From positions 62,001-126,000 of the forward strand of contig NZ_CP136759.1 in assembly GCF_032931615.1 (NCBI RefSeq): a stretch of 64,000 nucleotides of DNA, written 5' to 3'. Source of the DNA: Palleronia sp. LCG004. GTDB taxonomy: Bacteria; Pseudomonadota; Alphaproteobacteria; Rhodobacterales; Rhodobacteraceae. Positions 17,816 through 25,891 of this stretch are shown here, in pieces. Under the pieces are notes generated by a model. The model did not search any database. It saw only the letters and a list, made by a program, of their open reading frames with translations, and was not told where the DNA came from. Position numbers and translations under genes: made by a program. Every line of letters starts with the position of its first letter. Positions within the stretch are counted from its first letter, which is position 1.

Positions 17816-18211
17816 TCAGACGCCGTAATCCTCGTCCGTTACCTTTTCCAGCCACGTGACGTGCGAGCCGTCGATGGCCTCCTGAATGGCGATATGGCTC
17901 ATCGCCGTGTCGGGGGCGGCACCGTGCCAGTGCTTCTCGCCGGCGGGAAACCACACGATGTCGCCCTGCGAGATCTCCTCGATTTCGCCACCCTCGCGGG
18001 CGACGCGGCCCCGGCCGAACGTCACGATCAGCGTCTGTCCCGCCGGATGCGTGTGCCATGCCGTGCGCGCCCCGGGCTCGAAGGTCACGTGGGTGCCTGC
18101 GACACGCCCGGGATCCTCGGCCTTGAACATCGGGTCGAGCCTGACGGTACCGGTGAAATAGTCCTCCGGCCCGGGGGCGGAGGGGGTCGTGCCTGCTCTG
18201 GTGATCTTCAT
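17816..18211 (-). CDS. Cupin protein resembling hydroxynitrile lyases
   Basis: 131 residues, a single cupin domain. Metal ligands are visible in [13 protein letters not shown] (two His and Gln) and [15 protein letters not shown]. The pattern [14 protein letters not shown] through [16 protein letters not shown] and [18 protein letters not shown] closely resembles the manganese-dependent bacterial cupins that act as (R)-selective hydroxynitrile lyases. In most hosts the natural substrate of such proteins is unknown. Cytoplasmic, no signal peptide. It follows a small lipoprotein gene and a split transketolase in the same direction and may share their transcript. Confidence 0.8.
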   Translation of the reverse strand: MKITRAGTTPSAPGPEDYFTGTVRLDPMFKAEDPGRVAGTHVTFEPGARTAWHTHPAGQTLIVTFGRGRVAREGGEIEEISQGDIVWFPAGEKHWHGAAPDTAMSHIAIQEAIDGSHVTWLEKVTDEDYGV

Positions 18212-18226
18212 GGGGGCGGTCCTATC

Positions 18227-18520
18227 TCAAGGGGAAGGCGAAGGGGTCGATCCGCGGGATCCGCCGGGCGCGCAGAAGTCCTCGCCCATCGGGCCGCGCA
18301 GCCGTTCGGAATGGGGCGCGCCGCCCGGACCGGTCGCGGTGTAGGTCGCGCAACCGTCGCCGTCGGCCCCCATTTCCGTGTCCGGATAGCCGAGCTTCGC
18401 ATCGACTTCGTCGAATGCCGCGATCTCCGGACCCGGCTCCGTGGAGGGTTCGGGTGTGCCGGTCGTCTGGCAGGCCGCAAGCGTGAGCATCGCAGCGAGT
18501 GCGATCGGGATCGTCTTCAT
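18227..18520 (-). CDS. Small lipoprotein of unknown function
   Basis: 97 residues. MKTIPIALAAMLTLAACQTT has a clear lipobox (LAAC, Cys17). The mature part is short and acidic, with EVDAKLGYPDTEMGADGDG and two further cysteines (GCATYTA and DFCAPGG) that could form a disulfide. No domain is recognised. GGGAGGCGCGAC precedes ATG at 18520. It lies between the cupin and transketolase genes on the same strand. Confidence 0.7.
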   Translation of the reverse strand: MKTIPIALAAMLTLAACQTTGTPEPSTEPGPEIAAFDEVDAKLGYPDTEMGADGDGCATYTATGPGGAPHSERLRGPMGEDFCAPGGSRGSTPSPSP

Positions 18521-18588
18521 GTCGCGCCTCCCATCGGGTGACGCGAAAGAAGCTGATCCGCCCCCGGCAAAGGCCAAGCGGCGGGGCG

Positions 18589-19593
18589 TCAGAGCGCCTC
18601 CGCCTTGACGAGCGAATGGACGTCGTCGACCCGCGCCGTTTCCAGATCGTCCTCGGTGATGCCGTAGCTCGCGCCGGTCAGATCTTCGATTCCGCGCACG
18701 AGGGCGGAGGCGTCGAGGCCGTAATACTTCATCAGGTAGCCGCGCGATCCGCCATGGGCGTAGGTGTCCTTGAGCCCCAGCCGCACCAGCCGCTTGCCGA
18801 CACCCGCATCGGCCATCGTCTCGGCCACGAGAGACCCCACGCCGCCCTCGGTCACATGATTCTCGAGCGTGACGACCCCGTGCTTGACCGAGCCGACATG
18901 ATCGAGGAGCTGGCCCGCATCGAAGGGCTTGATCGTGTGAAGGTGCAGGTGGCGGATCGACAGACCCGCGCGCGACAGCGCCGAGCGGGCGCGCAGCGCC
19001 TCCTCGGTGGTGATGCCGGAAGTGACGACGAGGACGTCGGTGCCTTCGCTCAGGACCCGCATCTCGCCCACCTTGATGGGTGTGTCGAAGAGGCGTGGCA
19101 CCGATCCGCGCAGGACGCGGCACCAGACGGGGCCGTCGATGCTGTCGGCGGCTTCGCAGATGCTCTCGACCTCGGTGGCGTCTCCCGTCTCGAGGATCGA
19201 CATGTTGGGGATCGACCGCATGACCGAGATGTCCTCGATCGACTGATGCGTCATTCCGCCCGGCGTCGTCACGCCCGGAAGGAAGCCCATGAGCCGCACC
19301 TTGCGCCGGGGATAGGCGATGGACGCCATGAGCTGATCGTAAGGGCGGCGGTACATGAAGACGCCGAAGGTGTGGATGAAGGGGCGATACCCCGCGAGGC
19401 CCAGACCCCCCGCGAAACTCATCATGTTCTGCTCGGCCATGCCGAGCGAGACGAACTGTTCGGGGTGGCGGTCGCGGAAGCCGTCGATCTCGCAGGACGA
19501 GGTCAGGTCCGCCGAGAGGCAGAGGATGTCGGGATTGCCTGCGGCGAAATTCTCGAACGCGGTGGCGTAGGGGCGGGAGACCATCTCAACCAT
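18589..19593 (-). CDS. Transketolase, C-terminal subunit
   Basis: 334 residues, covering the pyrimidine-binding and C-terminal domains of transketolase. RPYATAFENFAAGNPDILCL and the activating Glu in SLGMAEQNMMSFAGGLGLAG are seen. PGGMTHQSIEDISVMRSIPN matches the family, and VVTLENHVTEGGVGSLVAE belongs to the C-terminal domain. It is separated by 12 bases from the N-terminal subunit and has its own AAGGAGCCGCGAC site, so this is a genuine two-gene transketolase, not a frameshift. Such split enzymes usually serve dedicated sugar pathways. Confidence 0.92.
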   Translation of the reverse strand: MVEMVSRPYATAFENFAAGNPDILCLSADLTSSCEIDGFRDRHPEQFVSLGMAEQNMMSFAGGLGLAGYRPFIHTFGVFMYRRPYDQLMASIAYPRRKVRLMGFLPGVTTPGGMTHQSIEDISVMRSIPNMSILETGDATEVESICEAADSIDGPVWCRVLRGSVPRLFDTPIKVGEMRVLSEGTDVLVVTSGITTEEALRARSALSRAGLSIRHLHLHTIKPFDAGQLLDHVGSVKHGVVTLENHVTEGGVGSLVAETMADAGVGKRLVRLGLKDTYAHGGSRGYLMKYYGLDASALVRGIEDLTGASYGITEDDLETARVDDVHSLVKAEAL

Positions 19594-19605
19594 GTCGCGG
19601 CTCCT

Positions 19606-20532
19606 TCAATGGGCGTAGTCGATCGGATCGACACCGAGATCGGCGGCGATCGACGTGTTGAAACGGGCACGCTCGTCCTCGGACTTGAAGCGCACGTAAT
19701 GAAGGCGCGGGAACCGCTCCTCGAGGATCGACATCGTGTGGAACGGGTTGGTGCGCGCGAGGATGATGAGCGGCCGGCCCTCGTGCGGTTCGGCGGCGGC
19801 CTCGCGGATCGCGGACAGGTCGTGGCCGTCCACCTCGACGCAATGGGCGCCGAACTCGATGAACTTCCGGCGGATGTCGCCGACTTCCATCACGCTCGAC
19901 ATGGCCCCGTCGCATTGCTGGTCGTTGACGTCCATGATGGCGTAGAGGTTGTCGATGCCGTGGAATTTCGCGGCCTGCACGGCCTCCCACGTCTGGCCCT
20001 CCTGCACCTCGCCGTCGGACATGAAGACCCAGGTGCGGCCCGTGTCGCCCCGCCGCCTGCGGCCATAGGCGAGGCCCGCCGCCGTCGACAGCCCGATGCC
20101 GAGCGTGCCGTTATGCACCTCCATGCCGGGCGAATGCTCCGCGCCGATCATCTCGACCGAGGAGCCGTCCTGGTTGAACATGTCGAGCCCCTCGGGGGCC
20201 ATGCGGCCCGTCTCGATCAGCGTCGCGTAGGCCACGAGCGCGTAATGCGCGGGCGCGATGAAGAGGCGGTCGTATTCCGGCGAGGCGGGGCCGTTATAGC
20301 CCGCGCCGGTGTGATACGCGTCGTTGCCGGGGGCCGGTACGCCCTTGAAGGGCTCGGGCACCATCGGCAGAGTCGGCGCGCCCAGATCGAGTTCCTCATG
20401 ATACAGCCATGCGAGCTGCTCGGCGGCCGAACAGGCTTGGCTCAGATACCCGCCATTGTTGCGCATCGCATGCTCGAATACGCGGCGGCGGATGCCGAGG
20501 GCGACGTCTTCGGTGGTCCGGTCGTTCTTCAT
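19606..20532 (-). CDS. Transketolase, N-terminal (TPP-binding) subunit
   Basis: 308 residues. The thiamine diphosphate and magnesium motif GDTGRTWVFMSDGEVQEG runs on to a conserved Asn in IMDVNDQQCDG; GNDAYHTGAG and HNGTLGIGLSTAAGLAYG are also typical. It pairs with the next gene to form a complete transketolase that moves two-carbon ketol units between sugar phosphates. ATG at 20532 has AAGGGGGA about 9 bases upstream; an in-frame ATG at 20565 has no ribosome site. A TTTTGTCAA element lies 19-28 bases upstream of the start, in the region shared with the divergent dehydrogenase gene. Confidence 0.92.
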   Translation of the reverse strand: MKNDRTTEDVALGIRRRVFEHAMRNNGGYLSQACSAAEQLAWLYHEELDLGAPTLPMVPEPFKGVPAPGNDAYHTGAGYNGPASPEYDRLFIAPAHYALVAYATLIETGRMAPEGLDMFNQDGSSVEMIGAEHSPGMEVHNGTLGIGLSTAAGLAYGRRRRGDTGRTWVFMSDGEVQEGQTWEAVQAAKFHGIDNLYAIMDVNDQQCDGAMSSVMEVGDIRRKFIEFGAHCVEVDGHDLSAIREAAAEPHEGRPLIILARTNPFHTMSILEERFPRLHYVRFKSEDERARFNTSIAADLGVDPIDYAH

Positions 20533-20550
20533 CTCGGAGATCCCCCTTCG

Positions 20551-20586
20551 TTTGACAAAAGTCATAAACAGGGATCATTTGTAAAC
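20551..20586. promoter_or_regulatory. Divergent regulatory region with TTTTGTCAA element
   Basis: The 104 bases between the split transketolase operon and the dehydrogenase gene hold an A+T-rich patch in otherwise GC-rich DNA. TTTGACAAAA at 20551-20560 is the complement of TTTTGTCAAA, sharing nine bases with the palindrome at 28486-28510. A looser mirror half, TTTGTAAAC, lies at 20578-20586. TTGACA at 20552-20557 could also be a plus-strand -35 box. The likely ligand is the SorC-type regulator at 31784. Confidence 0.5.
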
Positions 20587-20636
20587 GCAAGCGCGGTGCG
20601 GTTTTCGCGCCGCCCGATGTGCCGGAGGAGGGGGAC

Positions 20637-21698
20637 ATGGGCGACAGGACCATGCGCGCGGTCAGGTGCGAGGGGTTCGGCGGGCGTCACAGGCTGGTGA
20701 CCGACCAGCCGGTGCCCGAACCCGGACCCGGAGAGCTGCTCATGCGGGTGAACCTTGCCGGGATCTGCGCGGCCGACCGGGCGATGTACGACGGAAGCGG
20801 TCCGTGGGATCTGAGCTTTCCCTTCACGCCGGGCCACGAATTCACCGCGACCGTCGCCGCGCTGGGCGAGGGGGCGGCAGAGCGTCACGGGCTGGCCGAG
20901 GGCGACCGGGCCGTGGCCGAGCTGAATGTCACGGGGGCGGAGGATTTCTACACGCGCCGCGGGCTCTATCACCTCGCCGACCGGATGGAGGTGATCGGGG
21001 CCACGCGCGACGGGGCCTGGGCCGAATACATGATCTATCCGGCCGACGCGGTCGTCCACCGTGTGCCCGACAACCTGTCGGATGCGGCCGCCTGCTACGC
21101 CGAGCCGCTCGCTAATGCGATCCACGGGGTCGAGCGGGCGGGGATCGAGTTCGAGGATGTCGTCGTCGTGGCGGGAGCCGGACCCATCGGCATGGGGATG
21201 GTGCAGGCCGCGCGGCTCAAGACGCCGCGCAAGCTGATCCTCGTCAATCCTGGCGCGGCCAAGCGCGAGGCGGGCCTGCGCCTCGGGGCCGATCTGGCCT
21301 TCCATCCCGACGATCCTGCATTGCGCGAGGCGCTGGGCGACCTGACGGGCGGCCGCGGCGCGGATGTCTATCTCGAGGCGTCGGGCCGTGCCGATGCCTT
21401 CCGCCTGGGGATGGATCTCGTGCGCAAGCGCGGCCGCATCGTCGTCTTCGGCGTCTACAAGGCCCCGGTCACCGTCGATCTCAACGTCTTCGGCGAGTTC
21501 AAGGAGCTCGACATCCGCGGCGGGCATCTCGCGCCCTTCACATATGCGACCGCGCTCGACCTGATGGCGCGGGGGCTCGTCGACGGCGATGCCTGCGTGA
21601 CTCATACCTTTCCGCTCGCAGAGTTCGAGGCGGGCTTGACCAGGGTGGCCGATCCGGACGAATTGCAGATCAAGGTGGTGCTCGATCCGAAAGGCTGA
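20637..21698 (+). CDS. Zinc-dependent sugar/polyol MDR dehydrogenase
   Basis: 353 residues of the medium-chain dehydrogenase family. Catalytic-zinc residues are present (GICAAD, TPGHEF, YAEPLANA), and the Rossmann motif VVVAGAGPIGMGM is near residue 180. The four cysteines of the structural-zinc lobe are all replaced: the loop reads ELNVTGAEDFYTRRGLYHL. GGAGGAGG precedes ATG at 20637; an in-frame GTG at 20619 overlaps that site. The likely role is NAD(P)-linked oxidation of a polyol or sugar. The stop is 4 bases before the molybdoenzyme gene. Confidence 0.85.
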   Translation: MGDRTMRAVRCEGFGGRHRLVTDQPVPEPGPGELLMRVNLAGICAADRAMYDGSGPWDLSFPFTPGHEFTATVAALGEGAAERHGLAEGDRAVAELNVTGAEDFYTRRGLYHLADRMEVIGATRDGAWAEYMIYPADAVVHRVPDNLSDAAACYAEPLANAIHGVERAGIEFEDVVVVAGAGPIGMGMVQAARLKTPRKLILVNPGAAKREAGLRLGADLAFHPDDPALREALGDLTGGRGADVYLEASGRADAFRLGMDLVRKRGRIVVFGVYKAPVTVDLNVFGEFKELDIRGGHLAPFTYATALDLMARGLVDGDACVTHTFPLAEFEAGLTRVADPDELQIKVVLDPKG

Positions 21699-21702
21699 TC
21701 CC

Positions 21703-23958
21703 ATGAAATATACCGCGTCGCACTGGGGTGCCTACCGGATCGAGGGCGAAAGCCTCGCCCCGGTCGAGGGCGATCCGGCCCCGTCGCGAATCGGGCGCGG
21801 CTGGGTTTCGGCCGCGCGCGACAGTGGCAGCCGCATCCTGCGTCCGGCGATCCGTGCCGGATGGCTCGAGGGCGATGGCGGCACCGCGCGGGGCGACGAC
21901 CGCTATGTCGAGGTCACGTGGGACCGCGCGATCGAGGCTGCCGCGGGCGAGATCGACCGCGTGCGGCAGGCCCATGGCAACGGCGCGATCTATGCGGGCT
22001 CCTACGGCTGGGCCTCGGCGGGCCGGTTCCACCACGCACAGAGCCAGCTCCGGCGGTTCCTGAACCTCGTCGGCGGCGCGGTCAGCTCGCGCGAGACCTA
22101 TTCGCACGCCGCGGCCGAGGTGATCCTGCCGCATGTCGTCGGCATGACGAACCGCGTCTTTCAGGACGAGATGACGAGCTGGCCGCTCGTCGCCGAGCAT
22201 TGCGAGCTTCTGGTGGCTTTCGGGGGGATCTCACCGCGCACGGCGCAGATCACCTCGGCCGGCACGTCGCGTCACGAGGTCGGCGACTGGCTCGACCGGC
22301 TCGGGGCGCGGATCGTCAACGTCTCGCCCCGCCGAAGCGATCTGCCGCAGGCGGAATGGATGTCGGTGCGGCCCAATACCGACGTGGCGCTGATGCTCGC
22401 GCTTGCCCATACGCTGTCGGTCGAGGGGCTTTACGACGAGGCGTTTCTCGCGCGCTGCACGAGCGGCTGGCCCGCCTTCCGCGCCTATCTTCTGGGCGAG
22501 AACGACGGGCAGGCCAAGGATGCCGACTGGGCCGGACCGCTCTGCGATCTGGAGCCCGAACGCATCCGCGCGCTCGCCCGCGAGATGGCCGCCAAGCGCA
22601 CGATGATCTCGGTCACGTGGGGATTGCAGCGTGCCGATCACGGCGAGCAGGCGGTCTGGGCCGGGCTCGCGCTTGCTGCCATGCTGGGGCAGATCGGCCA
22701 GCCCGGCACCGGCACCGGCTTCGGCTTCGGGTACGGATCGACCACGCCCGTGGGTCGGCCGTCAAAGCTCTATCCGTGGCCATCGGTCCCGCAGGGGCGC
22801 AATCCGGTCGCGGATTTCATTCCCGTGGCGCGGATCGCCGACATGCTCGAGCGGCCCGGAGAAAGCTACGACTACGATCTCGGAACGCGGACCTATCCCG
22901 ATATCCGCCTCGTCTGGTGGGCGGGCGGCAACCCGTTTCACCACCATCAGGATCTCGACCGGCTGGCGCGGGCCTGGACCCGCCCCGAAACGGTGATCGT
23001 GAACGAGCATTCCTGGACCGCGACGGCGCGCCGGGCCGATATCGTCCTGCCCTCGACCACGCCGCTCGAACGCGATGACCTGATGCTGAGCCGACGCGAT
23101 CCGACACTGATCTACATGTCGGCGATGTTCCCCCCGATGGGTGAGGCGCTCGACGATCACGAAATCCTCCGCCGACTGGCCGCCCGCCTCGGCGTCGAGG
23201 ACGCCTTTACCGAAGGGCGCGACGTCGAGGGCTGGCTGCGCCATCTCTGGGCGGGGACGCGCGCGGTCGCCGCGGATTACGGGGCCGACCTTCCAGAGTT
23301 CGACGCGTTCCGCGAGGTCGGGCGCTTCGACATGCCGGACGCGGACGAGACGCGCGTCCAGCTCGGGGCCTTCGTGGCCGATCCCGAGGCTGCGCCGCTC
23401 GCCACCGAAAGCGGTCGCATCACGCTGTTCAACGAGGCCATCGCGGCGGCGAAGCTGCCCGATTGTCCGGGTCATCCGGCCTGGATGGAACCCGTCGAAT
23501 CGCTGCTCGACGCGCCCGAGGGGGCACTGCACCTGATTTCGGGCCAGCCCGATACGCGGCTCCATGCGCAGAACGACCGCGGTTCGGAGGCGCAGTCTGA
23601 CAAGATCGAGGGGCGCGAGCCCTGTTATCTGCACCCCGAAACGGCCGCCGCAAACGGTCTGTCGGAGGGGCAGATCCTGAGGCTTCACAATTCGCGCGGT
23701 GCGACGCTCGCGGGATTGCGGCTCGATGAGGGGATGCGGCGCGACTGCATCTCGCTCGCCACGGGGGCGTGGTACGACCCGGCGATCGTCGACGGGGCGC
23801 GGCTCGAGCTCGGGGGGAACCCGAACGCGGTGACGCTCGATCGCGGGTGCTCGCGGCTGAGCCAGGGCAACATGGCGCATACGGCGCTCGTCTTCGTCGA
23901 AGCCTGGGAAGGCCCGCTGCCGCCCCTTACCGTCGACCGACCGCCGCCGCTGGTCTAG
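21703..23958 (+). CDS. Cytoplasmic DMSO-reductase-family molybdoenzyme, BisC-like
   Basis: 751 residues, the usual length for BisC. AIYAGSYGWASAGRFHHAQS, VILPHVVGMTN, YPDIRLVWWAGGNPFHHHQD and LPSTTPLERDDL follow biotin sulfoxide reductase along its length. Ser134 in TYSHAAAEV aligns with the molybdenum-ligand serine of the DMSO reductase family. There is no Tat signal and no N-terminal Fe-S cysteine motif, so it should be a single-subunit cytoplasmic enzyme with bis-MGD. Known relatives reduce biotin, methionine or other sulfoxides and N-oxides. It lies 4 bases after a sugar dehydrogenase gene and tail-to-tail with a sugar ABC permease gene (4-base overlap), an unusual place for this family. 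Confidence 0.88.
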   Translation: MKYTASHWGAYRIEGESLAPVEGDPAPSRIGRGWVSAARDSGSRILRPAIRAGWLEGDGGTARGDDRYVEVTWDRAIEAAAGEIDRVRQAHGNGAIYAGSYGWASAGRFHHAQSQLRRFLNLVGGAVSSRETYSHAAAEVILPHVVGMTNRVFQDEMTSWPLVAEHCELLVAFGGISPRTAQITSAGTSRHEVGDWLDRLGARIVNVSPRRSDLPQAEWMSVRPNTDVALMLALAHTLSVEGLYDEAFLARCTSGWPAFRAYLLGENDGQAKDADWAGPLCDLEPERIRALAREMAAKRTMISVTWGLQRADHGEQAVWAGLALAAMLGQIGQPGTGTGFGFGYGSTTPVGRPSKLYPWPSVPQGRNPVADFIPVARIADMLERPGESYDYDLGTRTYPDIRLVWWAGGNPFHHHQDLDRLARAWTRPETVIVNEHSWTATARRADIVLPSTTPLERDDLMLSRRDPTLIYMSAMFPPMGEALDDHEILRRLAARLGVEDAFTEGRDVEGWLRHLWAGTRAVAADYGADLPEFDAFREVGRFDMPDADETRVQLGAFVADPEAAPLATESGRITLFNEAIAAAKLPDCPGHPAWMEPVESLLDAPEGALHLISGQPDTRLHAQNDRGSEAQSDKIEGREPCYLHPETAAANGLSEGQILRLHNSRGATLAGLRLDEGMRRDCISLATGAWYDPAIVDGARLELGGNPNAVTLDRGCSRLSQGNMAHTALVFVEAWEGPLPPLTVDRPPPLV

Positions 23959-24911
23959 CGCATCCGCCGCTGCGCCACGGCGAGCGCGAGAGCCGAGACC
24001 AGGATGATGCCCGACAGCGCGTCCTTCGTGTTGAAGTTGAGCCCCATCAGGTTCAGCCCGTTCACCACCATTCCGAGGAACAGCACACCCGCGATCGTGC
24101 CGGGCACGTTCGGCCGTCCGCGCGGATGCAGCGCCGCACCGATGAAGACGGCGGCAATCGCGTCGAGCAGGTAGGCGAAGCCTGAAAGCGGCGTGAACAT
24201 GCGGATCGACGCGCCCGCGATCAGCCCGCCCACGGCGCAGGTCGCCGCCGCCGCGACGTAGCAGACGATCAGGATGCGGTTCACCCGGATGCCCGCCACG
24301 GTCGCGGCCGATCGCTGCATTCCCATCGCGTGGATGCGCCGCCCCCAGACCGAGCGTTCGAGCACGACGAAGTAGATCACGGCCAGGATCGCGGCGATGA
24401 CGACCTCCATCGGCACGCCTCCGACATTCCCCATGGCGAGGTTGCGGAACCCGTCGGGCATCTGCCTGAACGAGATCGGGCCGCCACCGTTCGTGAAGAT
24501 CCGCTGCACCGAGGAGCCGATGAAGAAGGTCCCGAGCGTCGCCATGAAGGGGCTGACCCTGAGCCCCACGACGAGGGCCGCGTTGAGCAGCCCGACCAGC
24601 GATCCGCCGATCACGCCGGCCGCGCAGGCCGTTACCCAATCGGCTCCGTAGCTCTGCATCGCGACGATCGAGAAGGCCGCCCCGAAATCGAGCGCGATCC
24701 CCACCGACAGGTCGATCCCCCCTGTCGCCACGATCAGCGTCATCCCGAGCGCCACGATGAGCAGGATCGCCGAGCCTTCCGCGATGTTCATGAGGTTGCC
24801 GCCGGTCGCGAAGACCGGGTTCACCACCGCGAAGAACAGTGCGAAGGCCGCGAAGACCAGAAGGAACCCGAACCGGATGAAGATGCCCCTGAGGCCGATC
24901 GTCCCCACCAT
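23955..24911 (-). CDS. Sugar ABC transporter permease (RbsC type)
   Basis: 318 residues with about eight to ten hydrophobic spans. ILLIVALGMTLIVATGGIDLSVG is the hallmark of the RbsC/XylH/AraH branch, though here the glycine-rich segment is followed by ALDFGAAF. VSPFMATLGTFFIGSSVQRI and the late LNTKD-type segment also fit. The ATG at 24911 is 2 bases from the stop of the companion permease, so the two probably form a heterodimer. It is the last gene of the four-gene importer operon. The substrate is inferred from neighbours: a pentose, pentitol or similar. Confidence 0.9.
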   Translation of the reverse strand: MVGTIGLRGIFIRFGFLLVFAAFALFFAVVNPVFATGGNLMNIAEGSAILLIVALGMTLIVATGGIDLSVGIALDFGAAFSIVAMQSYGADWVTACAAGVIGGSLVGLLNAALVVGLRVSPFMATLGTFFIGSSVQRIFTNGGGPISFRQMPDGFRNLAMGNVGGVPMEVVIAAILAVIYFVVLERSVWGRRIHAMGMQRSAATVAGIRVNRILIVCYVAAAATCAVGGLIAGASIRMFTPLSGFAYLLDAIAAVFIGAALHPRGRPNVPGTIAGVLFLGMVVNGLNLMGLNFNTKDALSGIILVSALALAVAQRRMR

Positions 24912-24913
24912 TC

Positions 24914-25891
24914 CTAGCGTCCCCTCTGCGCGACGGAGCCGAAGGCCACGACGATCAGGATGAGCGACCCCTTGATGAGCCCCGTCCAGAAGACGTCGAC
25001 GCCCATCGATTTGAACCCGATCGAGATCGCGGCGACGAGGATCGCGCCCAGCACCGCCCCCCATAGCGTCACGACCCGGCGCGGCGAGAATGCCGCCCCG
25101 AGGAAGGTGGCCAGCACCATCTCGAGCAGGAGGTTGTCCTCGGTCCCCGGTGAGCTGCCCGATCCGCGAGCGAGCAGGAAGAACGACGCGGCGAAGCCCG
25201 CCAGCGCGGCCAGCACGAAGGACAGCGCCTGGAGCTTGCGCGTGTCGAGGCCCGAGATCTCGGCCGCGTCGCGGCTGCCGCCGGTCGCCTGCATGTGCAG
25301 CCCCAGCCGCGTGCGATGCGCCAGGTGATAGAGCGCGAGCGCCACCAGCAGTGCGATCGGGATCGAGACCGGCCAGCCCAGCACATCCGCATCGCGCAGC
25401 CACAGGATCGCCGGATGATCGACGCCGATCCGGCGGCTCTGCGTCACGACGTTGTTGATGCCGACGACCGCCACGAACATCGACAGCGTGGTGAGAAGGG
25501 GCGTCACCCCGATCCGGGTGACGAGCGCGGCATTGACGAGGCCCACGGCCAGCGCGGCCAGCAGCGCCATGACAGTCGCGAGGCCAAGACCGCCATCACC
25601 CGAAAGCCATTGCGCCACGATCCCCGCGCAAAGCACCGCTGTGGCGGGGATCGACAGGTCGATCCCGCCCGAGACGACGTCGTCGCCGCCGGTCATCACG
25701 ACGAGCGACAGGCCGGAACAGACGATCACCACCGGCAGGCTCTGCACGAGGATCAGCTCGAGCGTGAAGAGGCTCAGGAAATTCGGCGCGTTGAGGCCGA
25801 TATAGACGAGCATCGCGGCAAAGAGGATCAGCGGGGCCGACCCCAGGGCGCGGGCCCCGAAGCTCGGGGGGGCGATGCGGGCGTCAGACAT
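24914..25891 (-). CDS. Sugar ABC transporter permease (RbsC type), second copy
   Basis: 325 residues, multispan. LPVVIVCSGLSLVVMTGGDD and SGGIDLSIPATAVL match the RbsC signature with a small insertion (DDVVSGG) between the two conserved pieces. VTPLLTTLSMFVAVVGINNV also fits. AAGGGAACCGCCC precedes ATG at 25891, which lies 8 bases inside the end of the ATPase gene. Tandem unlike permeases with a fused ATPase are typical of carbohydrate importers of the CUT2 group. Confidence 0.9.
   Translation of the reverse strand: MSDARIAPPSFGARALGSAPLILFAAMLVYIGLNAPNFLSLFTLELILVQSLPVVIVCSGLSLVVMTGGDDVVSGGIDLSIPATAVLCAGIVAQWLSGDGGLGLATVMALLAALAVGLVNAALVTRIGVTPLLTTLSMFVAVVGINNVVTQSRRIGVDHPAILWLRDADVLGWPVSIPIALLVALALYHLAHRTRLGLHMQATGGSRDAAEISGLDTRKLQALSFVLAALAGFAASFFLLARGSGSSPGTEDNLLLEMVLATFLGAAFSPRRVVTLWGAVLGAILVAAISIGFKSMGVDVFWTGLIKGSLILIVVAFGSVAQRGR

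Noticed and set aside
18589..20532. Transketolase broken by a frameshift
   Set aside because: The halves are separated by 12 bases, have separate start codons and ribosome sites, and break at the usual domain boundary of natural two-subunit transketolases.
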